Assembly: GCF_030698175.1 (NCBI RefSeq) | Contig: NZ_JAUYNT010000001.1 | Coordinates: 62,001 to 126,000 of the forward strand | Direction of reading: 5' to 3' | Length of the DNA stretch: 64,000 bases | From: Pseudomonas sp. | GTDB taxonomy: Bacteria > Pseudomonadota > Gammaproteobacteria > Pseudomonadales > Pseudomonadaceae | Shown here: in pieces, positions 11,708 through 22,342 of the stretch | How the letters are laid out: every line of letters starts with the position of its first letter | Numbering within the stretch: position 1 is the first letter of the stretch | Position numbers and translations under genes: made by a program | Notes under the pieces: model-generated | Database searches by the model: none | Told to the model about the DNA's origin: nothing | The model's input: only the letters and a program-made list of their open reading frames with translations

Positions 11708-14596
11708 TCAAGTGAGACGGGCGATCAAGTCGCGCGCTTCCTGTTGTTGAGTGTCACTGCCCTCGGCAACAACCTCATCGAGAATGTCGCGCGCCCCTTC
11801 GGTATCGCCCATATCGATGTAGGCACGGGCCAAGTCAAGCTTGGTGGCCGACTCATCGGTGCCGGACAAGAAGTCGAAGTCGTCATCGCCATCCAGGCCT
11901 TCGGCAGACTCAAGATCAAGCAGTGGCGCGTCTAGATCATCCATAGCATCTGGTTGATCGAGGTTGTTCGCCAACTGCTCAAGCTCAGCCGTCACCTCAT
12001 CAAGATGAGCGGCAAAGCTGTCAGTGCTTACCACTGCCGGCGCTTCTTCAGCCAAAGACAGATCGAAGTCTGCTGGCAGGTCAAGCGCATCCGCCGGCTC
12101 GTCTGCCGGCAAATCCAGGCTCAGCGCAGAAAAGTCATTAGTCACTGCCGCAGGCTCATCATCCAGGCTCAACAGGAAATCTTCATCGGCGCCAGCCACA
12201 GAGGGTTGACCGTCGGCTTCCATTTCCAGGCTGAAATCGGCCAGGTCAAACTCTTCTTCTGCCGTGCTAACTGGCGAATCCAACTCAAGATCAAAACTCA
12301 GCTCTTGATTCGCCGTCGGCTTAACCGCCTCATCAGCCAAATCAAAATCACCATCCAGACTCAGGTCGGCAAAGTCTGCGCTTGAGCCCTGTGCATTGCT
12401 CGCAGCTAAGTCGCTATCCAACTCAGCCTCAAGGTCATCCAAACTTAGATCGAACGCATCATCCATATCTTGCCCAGGAGCCGCTGCAGCAGGCTCATCC
12501 AAGTCCAGATCATCCAGACTAAAGGCATCCAACTCAGCGTCCATGTTGCTCGCGGCAGCAGCAACCCCAACAGCTACCGCTGCGGCAGTCATGCCTGGGT
12601 ACTTGGCTTTAATTTGATCGACATCGGCAGTCACACCACCAATTTCACGCAGCTCACTTTCTTGCCGAGCAAAACCATCGCGATCACCCAACTCAGCTTG
12701 TACCTCGAGCAACTTCAGGCGCAAATCACTGCGTTGTGGCTCGTCATTGATGGCGTTCTGCAGCAGTTCCGCGGCCTGATTGAAGCGGCCATAAGCGATA
12801 TAAATATCAGCCTCACCCAGCGGGTCTGCAGTTTGGGCCGTTACCCGCTCAGGCGCAGCATCAAGATCAGCATCGGTATCGACCGGAGTGTCTAGCTCGT
12901 CGAAGCTGCTTTCTGGCAGTTCCAGATCACTATCGAGCGGCTCGTCATCGTCTGCATGCAGGCCTTCGAGCAACTCAGCTTCTTTCTGAGCGTTACGCTT
13001 GGACAGCATCATCAAGCCGATCAGTAACGCCAGCAAACCACCACCACCGGCAATCGCCAGGAGCATTGGATTGGCCAGCAGACCATCAATAAAGCTTTCC
13101 GCTTCAGGTTCTGCAACCGGTGCCATAGCTGGCGCAACGGCAACTGGCTTAACCGGGGCGACTTCTACTACAGGCTTAGCAGCTTCAACCGGAGCAGGCG
13201 CTACAGTTTCCGCGGGCTTTGCCGGTTCTTCGCTGTAGTTGAAATCTGTGGCTGGCGCAGGGGTAGCAGCAGGCTTGCCAGCGTCTACGGCCGGCACCGG
13301 GACTGGGGCAGGAGTTGGCACCGGTACTGGCGCAGCAACTGGCTCTTTTACCGCAGGTGCCGCAACCGCAGGCTCTTTAGTTGCTGGCGCGGGAGCCACA
13401 ACCACAGCAGTCGGCTGCGCTGCTGTTTTACCTTTAGCGGCCAAGTCGGCCTGAAGCTTGGCCAACTGATCGTCTTTGAGTTGAATCAAACGTTGCAACT
13501 TATCCAACTGGCTTTGTAGATCGGTCATCCGACCTTTCAACTCGCCATTTTCACGACGAGTTGAATCCAAGCTTTCTTTGGTTACTTGCAACTGATCATT
13601 TAACGCCTTGCTGTCGCCATTAGCGCCCTTGTCGCTACCTGCGCCGGCCTTACCGGTCTCGGCTGCGACCAACTGCAAACTGTCTTTAGCTTCGGTTTTT
13701 GCAGGCGCGGCACCGGCAACATTACGCTTAGTTGCATCCAGTTGGCGGTTCTCGCTGCTGGCAATGCTACGGCCTTCGCGCCATGCGGCAGTTTGCTCAT
13801 TAACCTGGGCAATCGCCTCACTTGGCGAGCGACTATTGATCTGTTGTTGATCGGGTAGACGCAGCACCTGACCGCTTTTCAGGCGATTGATATTGCCGCC
13901 AATGAACGCATCCGGATTGAGGTCCTGAATAGCCAGCATGGTCTGATGAGCATTCGCACTGCCGCCAGGCAGACGACGGGCAATTTCCCATAGGGTGTCG
14001 CTGGAGGTGGTTTTGTAATCTTTGCCACTGAGCTTGTTGGATGTCGCAGCAACTGGCGCTGCTGCTGGACGGCTAGCTGCGGCAACTGGAGCTGGAGCTG
14101 CCGCGGTAACCGGGCGCACCGCCGGAGTTACAGGGCGCGGCATAGGCGCTGCTACCGGCATTCTCGGCGCAGCTGCGGCAGTCGTTTGCGGGGAGTACAG
14201 CGGCGGATCGAGCAATACCGTGTATTCGCGCAGCAGTCGACCGCTTGGCCAGAGCACTTCAACTAAAAAATTCAGGTAGGGTTCACGTATGGGCTTACTG
14301 GAGGTGACGCGAATAAAGCTTTTACCATTGGCCTTGATCACCGGCGTGAACTTAAGGTCATTAAGTAAAAACTGCCGATCAACTCCGGCCCGAGTAAAGT
14401 CCTCAGGCGAGGCCAAACTTGGAATCAGCTCGCCAGTGGCGAGGTCGCGCACTTCCAGCAATTCAATCTCTGCCACCAACGGCTGATCAAGCGAAGACTT
14501 CAGGGACACTTCCCCGAGCCCTAACGCTTGCGCCATACCAGAGCTCAGCGCCGAAGCAGCTGCAATTGCCAGTACTAGTTTGCGAACCTGAACCAT
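11708..14596 (-). CDS. fimV: FimV/HubP family polar landmark protein
   Basis: A 962-residue inner-membrane, peptidoglycan-binding protein needed for twitching motility, type IV pilus assembly and cAMP signalling at the pole. In order: signal peptide ending near AQALGLG (about 1-25), conserved FimV N-terminal domain (25-150), Ala/Pro linker, LysM at about 190-247, a coiled coil near 320-385, and a Pro/Ala/Val-rich stretch. A transmembrane helix at about 507-528 (LLAIAGGGGLLALLIG) precedes a long acidic cytoplasmic tail with TPR-like repeats. The tail ends in the conserved C-terminal segment KLDLARAYIDMGDTEGARDIL. It heads the fimV-truA pair. Confidence 0.96.
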   Translation of the reverse strand: MVQVRKLVLAIAAASALSSGMAQALGLGEVSLKSSLDQPLVAEIELLEVRDLATGELIPSLASPEDFTRAGVDRQFLLNDLKFTPVIKANGKSFIRVTSSKPIREPYLNFLVEVLWPSGRLLREYTVLLDPPLYSPQTTAAAAPRMPVAAPMPRPVTPAVRPVTAAAPAPVAAASRPAAAPVAATSNKLSGKDYKTTSSDTLWEIARRLPGGSANAHQTMLAIQDLNPDAFIGGNINRLKSGQVLRLPDQQQINSRSPSEAIAQVNEQTAAWREGRSIASSENRQLDATKRNVAGAAPAKTEAKDSLQLVAAETGKAGAGSDKGANGDSKALNDQLQVTKESLDSTRRENGELKGRMTDLQSQLDKLQRLIQLKDDQLAKLQADLAAKGKTAAQPTAVVVAPAPATKEPAVAAPAVKEPVAAPVPVPTPAPVPVPAVDAGKPAATPAPATDFNYSEEPAKPAETVAPAPVEAAKPVVEVAPVKPVAVAPAMAPVAEPEAESFIDGLLANPMLLAIAGGGGLLALLIGLMMLSKRNAQKEAELLEGLHADDDEPLDSDLELPESSFDELDTPVDTDADLDAAPERVTAQTADPLGEADIYIAYGRFNQAAELLQNAINDEPQRSDLRLKLLEVQAELGDRDGFARQESELREIGGVTADVDQIKAKYPGMTAAAVAVGVAAAASNMDAELDAFSLDDLDLDEPAAAAPGQDMDDAFDLSLDDLEAELDSDLAASNAQGSSADFADLSLDGDFDLADEAVKPTANQELSFDLELDSPVSTAEEEFDLADFSLEMEADGQPSVAGADEDFLLSLDDEPAAVTNDFSALSLDLPADEPADALDLPADFDLSLAEEAPAVVSTDSFAAHLDEVTAELEQLANNLDQPDAMDDLDAPLLDLESAEGLDGDDDFDFLSGTDESATKLDLARAYIDMGDTEGARDILDEVVAEGSDTQQQEARDLIARLT

Positions 14597-14749
14597 AGCG
14601 TGATCCTTTGTTTTATCTTTTTTTTCTCGACGTACGCGAGGGTCTCAAGTCACTGACTGCATGCGCCTTGCGACGAATCCCAGCCAGCGTTCAGCCAATT
14701 CAGTATTGCTAAGTTAGAATGATTCTTCAAATCTAACGCTAAGTATCTT

Positions 14750-15760
14750 TTACAGATAGTGTTTTATCAACAACTCGGCTATTTGCACAGCGTTCAGTGA
14801 AGCACCTTTTCGCACATTATCAGACGCAATCGACAAATTCAGTTCAGTCAAATCATCCAACCCGCTGCGCAGCCGACCGACATAGATCTCATCCTGCCCA
14901 ACCGCATCGCCAACTGCCGTTGGATAATCGCCCAGCTCAACCAACTCAACGCTTGCAGCCGCATTTAAAGCAGTAGCAATAGCCGGCAGATCAACCACCG
15001 CGCCGGTCTGCACGGACAAACTCAAACTATCGCCAAAAAACACCGGGGCTAGCACGCAAGCGGCCGCCACTGACAGTTTCGGCAAGGCCAATACCTGCTT
15101 AAGCTCGCGCGCCAACCGCAATTCAAGCAGCCCATGACCGGACGCATCAACTGCGCCCGCTTGCGGCAACAGATTAAAGGCGATTTGCCGATCAAAAAAG
15201 CGCGGCTCCAGGGGCCGCACATTGAGTAATTCGGCGGTTTGCCGGGCTAACTCAGTCACCCCCTCACGACCCTGACTGGATACTGCCAGGCAAGCCGTCA
15301 CCGTCACTCGCTGCAACTCAAGCAAGCCACGCAATGGTGCCAGCACTGTTGCCAAGGCAACCACCGATGGGCTCGGACTGGTCAATTGATAGGGCGCTGA
15401 GAGGCTTTCAAGCAGCTCGGCATTCGCCTCCGGTACCAGCCGCGGCGCCTGTTCGAGCGGCAAAGCGCCGCTGAGATCGATCAAGCTGCACCCAGCCTTA
15501 TGGGCTAGCGGGGCAAAACGGCTAGTAACCTTTTCGCTGGCGGCAAAAAACACCAGTTGCACCTGCGCAAAATCGAAACCCTCGACTTCACGCACCCGCA
15601 GATTTTTACCTTTGAACGGCAACGAATGCCCAGCCGACTCGGCGCTGGCCAGCAGGTGCAAGGTGCCCAGCGGAAAATCGCGCTCTTCCAGCAGCTGCAC
15701 CAGGGTTTCACCGAGCGTGCCAGTGGCGCCGACTACGGCGATATTAAAAGATTGGCTCAC
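14750..15760 (-). CDS. usg: Aspartate-semialdehyde dehydrogenase-like protein lacking catalytic Cys (Usg type)
   Basis: A 336-residue paralogue of Asd with the N-terminal Rossmann motif VVGATGTLGE and the C-terminal dimerisation fold. At the position where true Asd has the catalytic Cys (N-x-N-C), this protein reads SPSPSV, with P131 at the Cys site, so dehydrogenase activity is not expected. Such Usg proteins are commonly found next to genuine asd and truA/fimV in gammaproteobacteria. Their role is unknown. A 150-bp palindromic repeat separates it from asd, and it is followed by the fimV promoter region. Confidence 0.88.
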   Translation of the reverse strand: MSQSFNIAVVGATGTLGETLVQLLEERDFPLGTLHLLASAESAGHSLPFKGKNLRVREVEGFDFAQVQLVFFAASEKVTSRFAPLAHKAGCSLIDLSGALPLEQAPRLVPEANAELLESLSAPYQLTSPSPSVVALATVLAPLRGLLELQRVTVTACLAVSSQGREGVTELARQTAELLNVRPLEPRFFDRQIAFNLLPQAGAVDASGHGLLELRLARELKQVLALPKLSVAAACVLAPVFFGDSLSLSVQTGAVVDLPAIATALNAAASVELVELGDYPTAVGDAVGQDEIYVGRLRSGLDDLTELNLSIASDNVRKGASLNAVQIAELLIKHYL

Positions 15761-15819
15761 AGCATGACCTCAGGCGAAACGGGGAGCGCACTGTAACTGC
15801 CACCCCGCACCCAGGCAAT

Positions 15820-15969
15820 TTTAACAGGCCATTGAAAAACTACTGCGCTCGGCCATGCTGCGTTGAAATCAGCCTAAAAATGCTCATTTACGACCAGTAA
15901 ACTGCGCTTTTTCGGCTGATTTCGCCTTGCCTGACCTTCGCTCGCTACTTTTTTCAACAGCCTGTTAAA
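15820..15969. repeat. 150-bp palindromic (MITE-like) element
   Basis: The ends are the perfect inverted pair TTTAACAGGC / GCCTGTTAAA, extended by near-matching TTGAAAAA / TTTTTTCAA. Inside, GAAATCAGCC pairs with GGCTGATTTC, and the centre TTTAC/GTAAA can close a long hairpin. No reading frame fills it. It sits in the gap between usg and asd. I recall similar sequences scattered in some Pseudomonas genomes. A non-autonomous mobile element or a large REP-type hairpin both fit. Confidence 0.7.
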
Positions 15970-16009
15970 CCGGCGCCCGCACCAACCTCGCGGCCGCCAG
16001 CCACAACGC

Positions 16010-17122
16010 TTAACGCTCCAGCAGAATCCGCAGCATGCGCCGCAACGGCTCGGCCGCGCCCCACAGCAACTGGTCACCCACGGTGAAGGCACCCAGGTAC
16101 TGCGAGCCCATGTTCATCTTGCGTAAGCGTCCAACGGGTACGCTGAGGGTGCCGGTGACTGCGGTCGGCGACAGCTCACGCATGCTCGCCTCGCGCTGGT
16201 TTGGCACCAGTTTGACCCAGGGATTGTGCTGGCTGATCAGGCTTTCGATATCCGCCAACGGCACATCTTTATTCAGCTTGATGGTCAGTGCCTGGCTGTG
16301 ACAGCGCATGGCGCCGATGCGCACGCAAAAACCGTCGATTGGAATCGGGCTCTTGTTGCGGCCGAGAATCTTGTTGGTCTCCGCCTGGCCTTTCCACTCT
16401 TCGCGGCTTTGACCGTTAGGCAGCTCTTTGTCGATCCACGGGATCAAGCTGCCGGCCAAAGGCACACCGAAGTTATCGGTCGGGTATGCGTCGCTGCGCA
16501 TCGCCTCGGCCACTTTGCGGTCGATGTCGAGAATAGCGCTGGCCGGGTTGGCCAGATCATCGGCCACCGCCGCATGGGTGGCGCCCATCTGCTTGATCAG
16601 CTCACGCATATTCTGCGCGCCGGCGCCGCTCGCCGCCTGATAGGTCATGGCGCTCATCCACTCGACCAAGCCAGCTTCGTACAAGCCGCCCAAGGCCATC
16701 AGCATCAGGCTAACGGTGCAGTTACCGCCGATATAGTCTTTGGCGCCGGCATCCAGCGACTGGTCGATCACCTTACGGTTGACCGGGTCCAGCACTATCA
16801 CCGACTCATCGGCCATGCGCAGGGTCGAGGCAGCATCGATCCAATAGCCCTTCCAACCGGCTTCGCGCAGCTTGGGGAAGACTTCACTGGTGTAATCGCC
16901 GCCTTGGCAGGTGAGGATCACGTCGAGAGTTTTCAGCTCATCGATGCTGTAAGCATCTTTCAGCGGTGCAATGTCTTTACCCACTGCCGGGCCTTGGCCA
17001 CCCACATTGGAGGTGGTGAAGAACACTGGCTCGATCAAGTCGAAGTCCCGCTCTTCTAACATTCGCTGCATCAGCACCGAACCCACCATGCCCCGCCAAC
17101 CGATCAGACCTACGCGCTTCAT
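16010..17122 (-). CDS. asd: Aspartate-semialdehyde dehydrogenase
   Basis: Reduces aspartyl phosphate to aspartate semialdehyde, the branch point for lysine/diaminopimelate, methionine and threonine. It is 370 residues. The NADP-binding start is [13 protein letters not shown], and the catalytic Cys is C135 in IGGNCTVSL. The downstream catalytic His lies in the [13 protein letters not shown] stretch. In contrast to its neighbour Usg, all catalytic residues are present. It is 66 bp downstream of leuB on the same strand. Confidence 0.97.
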   Translation of the reverse strand: MKRVGLIGWRGMVGSVLMQRMLEERDFDLIEPVFFTTSNVGGQGPAVGKDIAPLKDAYSIDELKTLDVILTCQGGDYTSEVFPKLREAGWKGYWIDAASTLRMADESVIVLDPVNRKVIDQSLDAGAKDYIGGNCTVSLMLMALGGLYEAGLVEWMSAMTYQAASGAGAQNMRELIKQMGATHAAVADDLANPASAILDIDRKVAEAMRSDAYPTDNFGVPLAGSLIPWIDKELPNGQSREEWKGQAETNKILGRNKSPIPIDGFCVRIGAMRCHSQALTIKLNKDVPLADIESLISQHNPWVKLVPNQREASMRELSPTAVTGTLSVPVGRLRKMNMGSQYLGAFTVGDQLLWGAAEPLRRMLRILLER

Positions 17123-17188
17123 AGCACTACCTTCAATAAAGAGTCAGCGCGCAGCCGTGGCCGCGCGGCAAAAATCACACATTACACA

Positions 17189-18271
17189 TCACAAACCGCG
17201 CAGGGCCGCGACTACCGCATCGCCCATCGCCGCAGTGCCTACCTTGGTGGTACCAGCGCTGTAGATATCGCCGGTACGCAGGCCTTGATCGAGCACCAGG
17301 CTCACCGCCTGCTCAATGGCCGCTGCCGCTTCATGCAGATTGAAACTGTACCGCAGCAGCATCGACACCGACAAAATGGTCGCCAGCGGGTTAGCAATCC
17401 CCTGCCCGGCAATATCCGGCGCCGAGCCGTGGCAAGGCTCGTACATCCCTTTGTTATTGGCATCCAGGGATGCCGACGGCAGCATGCCGATCGAGCCGGT
17501 GAGCATCGACGCTTCATCAGACAAGATATCGCCGAACAAGTTGTCGGTGACCATCACATCGAACTGTTTAGGCGCACGCACCAACTGCATGGCGGCGTTA
17601 TCGACGTACATATGGCTGAGTTCGACGTCCGGATAATCCTTGGCCACCTCCATCACCACGGTACGCCACAACTGGCTGGAGGCCAGCACGTTGGCCTTGT
17701 CCACCGAGCAAAGTTTCTTGCCACGCACCCGCGCCATGTCGAAACCGACCCGGGCGATCCGGCTGATTTCGCTCTCGCTGTACGGCAGGGTGTCGTAGGC
17801 CATGCGCTGGCCATCTTCCAGCACCAGGGTTTCCCGCGGCTGGCCGAAGTAGATGCCGCCGGTCAGTTCACGCACGATCAGAATATCCAGCCCCGCCACC
17901 ACCTCAGGTTTCAGCGACGACGCATCGGCCAGTTGCGGATAGAGAATCGCCGGGCGCAGGTTGGCGAACAGCCCCAGTTGCGAGCGGATTTTCAGCAGAC
18001 CGCGCTCCGGGCGCAGGGCTGGCTCGATCTTGTCCCACTGCGGGCCACCGACCGCGCCGAGCAGAATCGCATCGGCGGCGCGGGCGCGCTCGAGGGTCTC
18101 ATCGGCCAGCGGCACGCCATATTTCTCGTAGGCGGCGCCGCCCAGCTCGTCGAACGACAGCTCAAAACCCAGGCTGTACTTGTCGTTGGCCAGTTCTAGC
18201 ACCTTGACCGCTTCGGCCATGATTTCCGGACCAATACCGTCGCCTGGGAGAATCAGAATCTGCTTGCTCAT
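17189..18271 (-). CDS. leuB: 3-isopropylmalate dehydrogenase
   Basis: Oxidatively decarboxylates 3-isopropylmalate in leucine synthesis. It is 360 residues, exactly the family length. The start is GDGIGPEIM, substrate-binding Arg residues lie in the [16 protein letters not shown] region, and the metal-binding Asp residues are in SDEASM and near VDNAAMQL. The ATG at 18271 is preceded by GAGAGA at about 5 nt and is preferred over a TTG six codons upstream. It is the third leu gene of the leuC-leuD-(methyltransferase)-leuB run. Confidence 0.97.
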   Translation of the reverse strand: MSKQILILPGDGIGPEIMAEAVKVLELANDKYSLGFELSFDELGGAAYEKYGVPLADETLERARAADAILLGAVGGPQWDKIEPALRPERGLLKIRSQLGLFANLRPAILYPQLADASSLKPEVVAGLDILIVRELTGGIYFGQPRETLVLEDGQRMAYDTLPYSESEISRIARVGFDMARVRGKKLCSVDKANVLASSQLWRTVVMEVAKDYPDVELSHMYVDNAAMQLVRAPKQFDVMVTDNLFGDILSDEASMLTGSIGMLPSASLDANNKGMYEPCHGSAPDIAGQGIANPLATILSVSMLLRYSFNLHEAAAAIEQAVSLVLDQGLRTGDIYSAGTTKVGTAAMGDAVVAALRGL

Positions 18272-18308
18272 TACGTCTCTCTCAATCAATTCGTTTTATA
18301 AGAGCCGC

Positions 18309-19067
18309 TCAACGTTCGGCCCAAAGCACCAACACATCGAAGCTAAAGGAGCCATCGCTGGCCACCTCGAAATACTCACGGACCTCGGCGCCCACCGCCG
18401 CTTGCAAGGCCAAAATCGCCGAACAAAACACCGCTGGCGTGCGCATCCGCTCGACCCAGGACCTGAAGTCTATGTGCAGACGCTGGCGCGTATGGCTGCG
18501 CACTTGCAAGCCCGCTTCACCGACCTGCCGCAGCCACTCGACGCAGGAATAATCGCGCACATGGCTGCTATCACGCAGCACTTCTACCGTTTGCAGATGG
18601 GTATCCAGTAGCGGCGTGCCGGGTGACATCACATCGATAAAGGCCGCGACGCCGCCGGGTTTCAGCACCCGCCGCGCCTCACGCAAGGCCAGCCCTAGGT
18701 CGCTCCAGTGATGCGCCGAATAACGACTAAACACGAAGTCGAACTCGCCATCGGCAAACGGCAAACACTCGGCGGCGCCCTGCACGGTGCGCAGATTGCT
18801 TAACTCGCGCGCCACCGCAGCTTGCGCCACCACCTCAAGCATTTGCGCGGACAGATCATAAGCCACCACCTCGGCCACCAGCGGCGCAACGTGAAAGCTC
18901 ACATGCCCAGCGCCACAGCCCAGGTCCAGCACCCGCGCATCGCTGCGGCCGGCAACCGCTGCCTGCAACAACGCAAACTCGCTGCCTTGGGCATGCACGA
19001 CACTGTTTAAGTAGGCATCGGCCTGTTCGCCAAACTGGCGTTGCACAACCTGTTCGTGGTCACTCAT
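18309..19067 (-). CDS. Class I SAM-dependent methyltransferase
   Basis: A 252-residue methyltransferase of the UbiE/Methyltransf_11 type. Motif I is VLDLGCGAGHVSFHVA (about 45-60), followed by the acidic residue in VVAYDLSAQML. The post-motif PFADGEFDFVFSRYSAHHW and motif III LKPGGVAAFIDV are also present. It lies between leuD and leuB, a position also occupied in P. aeruginosa (recollection), yet nothing in leucine synthesis needs a methyltransferase. The substrate is unknown. Confidence 0.85.
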   Translation of the reverse strand: MSDHEQVVQRQFGEQADAYLNSVVHAQGSEFALLQAAVAGRSDARVLDLGCGAGHVSFHVAPLVAEVVAYDLSAQMLEVVAQAAVARELSNLRTVQGAAECLPFADGEFDFVFSRYSAHHWSDLGLALREARRVLKPGGVAAFIDVMSPGTPLLDTHLQTVEVLRDSSHVRDYSCVEWLRQVGEAGLQVRSHTRQRLHIDFRSWVERMRTPAVFCSAILALQAAVGAEVREYFEVASDGSFSFDVLVLWAER

Positions 19068-19097
19068 GGCCGCCTCCTTAGCGTGTGCAGCACAAAT

Positions 19098-19742
19098 TTA
19101 CAGCGCGCCAAACAACCAAGGCTGGCTCTGCCGGTGCTTGGCTTCGAAGGCGGCAATCGCCTCGCCTTCCTGCAGGGTCAGGCCGATATCGTCCAGACCA
19201 TTGAGCAGGCAGTGCTTGCGAAAGGCATCGACCTCGAAGTGATAGACCTTGCCATCCGGACGGGTCACGGTTTGCGCGGCCAGGTCGACGCTCAGTTGAT
19301 AGCCCTCGCAGGCCTCGCACTGCTGGAACAGTTCATCCACCTCGGCCTCAGTCAAAATGATCGGCAACATGCCGTTCTTGAAACTGTTGTTGAAGAAGAT
19401 GTCGGCGTAGCTCGGCGCGATTACGCTGCGAAAACCGTATTCTTCCAACGCCCAAGGCGCATGTTCGCGACTCGAACCGCAACCAAAGTTTTCCCGCGCC
19501 AAGAGCACGCTAGCGCCTTGAAAGCGGGCGAAGTTGAGCACGAAGTCTTTATTCAGCGGGCGATTAGAGCAGTCTTGCCCAGGCTGCCCAACGTCCAAAT
19601 AACGCCATTCATCGAACAGGTTCTGACCAAAGCCCGAACGCTTGATCGACTTCAAAAATTGCTTGGGAATGATCTGGTCGGTGTCGACGTTGGCGCGATC
19701 AAGCGGCGCGACCAAACCACTGTGCTGGGTAAACGCTTTCAT
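19098..19742 (-). CDS. leuD: 3-isopropylmalate dehydratase small subunit
   Basis: The swivelling domain subunit that joins LeuC to form isopropylmalate isomerase. It is 214 residues. Characteristic motifs are the N-terminal [34 protein letters not shown] and [14 protein letters not shown]. Its start overlaps the stop of leuC by 4 bp, so translation is probably coupled and keeps the two subunits in balance. Confidence 0.97.
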   Translation of the reverse strand: MKAFTQHSGLVAPLDRANVDTDQIIPKQFLKSIKRSGFGQNLFDEWRYLDVGQPGQDCSNRPLNKDFVLNFARFQGASVLLARENFGCGSSREHAPWALEEYGFRSVIAPSYADIFFNNSFKNGMLPIILTEAEVDELFQQCEACEGYQLSVDLAAQTVTRPDGKVYHFEVDAFRKHCLLNGLDDIGLTLQEGEAIAAFEAKHRQSQPWLFGAL

Positions 19743-21178
19743 TGGCCTGCTCCTGCGTTGCTCAGTTCGCGTACATCAATAAAGCGTCCGGTGACTGCGG
19801 CCGCGGCAGCCATGGCCGGGCTGACCAAATGAGTGCGACCACCGGTGCCTTGCCGACCTTCGAAGTTACGGTTGGAGGTCGAGGCGCAATGCTCGCCATT
19901 ACCGAGCTTGTCCGGGTTCATCGCCAGGCACATCGAGCAACCGGGTTCGCGCCACTCAAAACCTGCCTCGATAAAAATCTTGTCCAGCCCTTCCAGCTCG
20001 GCCTGCGCTTTAACCAAGCCGGAGCCCGGCACCACCAGCGCCTGCTTGATGGTCGAGGCCACTTTACGTCCCTTGGCCACCACGGCCGCAGCGCGCAGGT
20101 CTTCGATCCGCGAGTTGGTGCAGGAGCCGATAAACACCCGATCCAACTGGATCGAGGTGATCGGCTGATTGGCGCTCAAGCCCATGTACTTAAGCGCTCG
20201 TTCGATCGAATCGCGCTTGACCGGGTCGCTCTCGGCGGCCGGGTCCGGCACCTGCGCATCCACCGGCAAGACCATCTCAGGCGAAGTGCCCCAGGTGACT
20301 TGCGGCTTGATCAGCGCTGCGTCCAGCTCAACCACAGTGTCAAACTGCGCATCGGCATCGGAGACCAAATCGGCCCAGGCCGCAACTGCCGCATCCCAAT
20401 CGGCGCCCTTAGGTGCGTATGGACGGCCTTTCACGTAGGCGATGGTTTTCTCATCTGCAGCCACTACACCTACCCGCGCACCGGCCTCGATGGCCATGTT
20501 GCAGATGGTCATGCGGCCTTCCATCGACAGTTCGCGAATCGCGCTACCGGCGAATTCCAGCGCATGGCCGTTGCCGCCGGCGGTGCCGATCTTGCCGATA
20601 ATCGCCAGCACTATGTCTTTGGCGGTGACGCCGAACGGCACCTGGCCCTCGACCAACACCTGCATATTTTTCATTTTCTTGGCCACCAGGCACTGGGTCG
20701 CGAGCACATGCTCAACTTCCGAAGTGCCGATGCCGTGGGCCAGCGCGCCGAAAGCGCCGTGGGTCGAGGTGTGCGAGTCGCCGCAGACCACGGTCATGCC
20801 CGGCAGAGTAGCGCCCTGCTCCGGGCCGACCACGTGGACGATGCCTTGACGGTGGTCGTTCATCTTGAATTCGAGAATGCCGAAATCGTCGCAGTTCTCG
20901 TCCAGGGTCTGCACCTGCAGGCGCGACACTTCGTCCGTGATCGACTCCAGCCCGCCCTGGCGCTCGGCCTTGGTGGTCGGCACGTTATGGTCGGGGGTGG
21001 CGATGTTGGCGTCGATCCGCCACGGTTTACGGCCAGCCAAACGCAGCCCTTCGAAGGCCTGGGGCGAGGTCACTTCGTGAAGGATATGGCGGTCGATGTA
21101 GATCAGCGACGAACCATCATCGCGACGCTTAACTTCGTGCGCATCCCAGAGCTTGTCGTAGAGCGTTTTACCGGCCAT
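19739..21178 (-). CDS. leuC: 3-isopropylmalate dehydratase large subunit
   Basis: The aconitase-type iron-sulfur subunit of isopropylmalate isomerase. It is 479 residues. Cluster ligands are the Cys in FIGSCTNSR (about 350) and C414 and C417 in [10 protein letters not shown]. The N-terminus [16 protein letters not shown] is typical. It is the first gene of the leuCD-methyltransferase-leuB run. It faces a divergent LysR gene across 162 bp, where the leu promoter and probable LysR site must lie. Confidence 0.97.
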   Translation of the reverse strand: MAGKTLYDKLWDAHEVKRRDDGSSLIYIDRHILHEVTSPQAFEGLRLAGRKPWRIDANIATPDHNVPTTKAERQGGLESITDEVSRLQVQTLDENCDDFGILEFKMNDHRQGIVHVVGPEQGATLPGMTVVCGDSHTSTHGAFGALAHGIGTSEVEHVLATQCLVAKKMKNMQVLVEGQVPFGVTAKDIVLAIIGKIGTAGGNGHALEFAGSAIRELSMEGRMTICNMAIEAGARVGVVAADEKTIAYVKGRPYAPKGADWDAAVAAWADLVSDADAQFDTVVELDAALIKPQVTWGTSPEMVLPVDAQVPDPAAESDPVKRDSIERALKYMGLSANQPITSIQLDRVFIGSCTNSRIEDLRAAAVVAKGRKVASTIKQALVVPGSGLVKAQAELEGLDKIFIEAGFEWREPGCSMCLAMNPDKLGNGEHCASTSNRNFEGRQGTGGRTHLVSPAMAAAAAVTGRFIDVRELSNAGAGQ

Positions 21179-21340
21179 CGGTCAATCCTCATCAGGCGTG
21201 GTGCTATTGAGAAGCCGCTTACAGAAGCAGCCGCAAAGCTTGTAGACGAGATGCTAGGGGCTTAGCATAAATAACTCAAATTCATATTTTTTATCCAAAT
21301 CATTCCCACAAGGAATACAGAAACAGGACTTGGAGCGCCC

Positions 21341-22243
21341 ATGGATTTAGCCAGCCTTAACGCCTTTATCGCCATCGCCGAAACCGGCAGTTTTTCCCTG
21401 GCCGGCGAGCGTCTGTTTCTCACCCAACCGGCCATCAGTAAGCGCATTGCCGGTCTCGAACAACAGTTGAAGGTGCGCCTGTTCGACCGTTTAGGCCGTG
21501 TTGTCAGCCTCACCGAAGCCGGCCGCGCACTGCTGCCACGGGCCTATCAGATTCTCGGGGTACTGGATGATACCCGCCGAGCCCTGACCAATCTGAATGG
21601 CGAGATCAGTGGTCGACTGACCCTGGCCACCAGTCACCACATTGGCCTGCATCGCCTGCCGCCACTGCTGCGTGCTTTCACGCGCGCCTATCCGCACGTC
21701 GCCCTGGATATTCAGTTTCTCGACTCCGAGGTCGCTTACGAAGAGGTGTTGCATGGCCGCGCCGAATTAGCCGTGATTACCCTGGCACCGCAAACCCGCG
21801 AGCCGGTGCGCGCGGTTGCCGTGTGGGATGACCTGCTGGATTTCGTTGCCGCCCCCGAACACCCGCTGGCGGCGAATGGCTCTATCACCCTCAAGGATGT
21901 GGCCAAGCACCCGGCAGTATTTCCCGGCGGCAACACCTTCACCCACCATATTGTGCGCCGGTTGTTTGAAGCCCAGGGGCTAACACCCAATATCGCCATG
22001 AGCACCAACTACCTGGAGACCATCAAGATGATGGTCTCCATCGGCCTGGCCTGGAGCGTACTGCCGCGCACCATGCTCGATGAGCAGGTAGCACGCCTGC
22101 CGCTGGAAGGTATTCAGCTGCGCCGTCAGCTAGGCTATATCGTGCACAGCGAGCGCACCCTATCCAATGCTACCCGCGCCTTTATGGCGCTGCTCGACGC
22201 GCAGGCCGACCTTGCACCCACAGCTGCCAAACAGCTACCTTGA
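21341..22243 (+). CDS. LysR-family regulator divergent from leuC
   Basis: A 300-residue LysR regulator. The winged helix-turn-helix at 1-60 includes SFSLAGERLFLTQPAISKRI, and the PBP2-type ligand domain spans about 90-290. It is transcribed away from leuC, the usual arrangement of LysR genes with the operon they control, so regulation of the leu genes is a reasonable inference. The inducer is unknown. An ortholog holds the same position in P. aeruginosa (recollection). Confidence 0.88.
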   Translation: MDLASLNAFIAIAETGSFSLAGERLFLTQPAISKRIAGLEQQLKVRLFDRLGRVVSLTEAGRALLPRAYQILGVLDDTRRALTNLNGEISGRLTLATSHHIGLHRLPPLLRAFTRAYPHVALDIQFLDSEVAYEEVLHGRAELAVITLAPQTREPVRAVAVWDDLLDFVAAPEHPLAANGSITLKDVAKHPAVFPGGNTFTHHIVRRLFEAQGLTPNIAMSTNYLETIKMMVSIGLAWSVLPRTMLDEQVARLPLEGIQLRRQLGYIVHSERTLSNATRAFMALLDAQADLAPTAAKQLP

Positions 22244-22342
22244 GGTCAATCCTGAAAATAACAAAGACTAGCGCCCGGCAACCCTCGCACCCCAGTGCAG
22301 AACGACCCTGGCAGCTACTCAACGCATAACACAGGCACCCTC

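Noticed and set aside
19742..21265. 507-codon plus-strand frame opposite leuC
   Set aside because: Codon-bias shadow of an intact aconitase-family gene.
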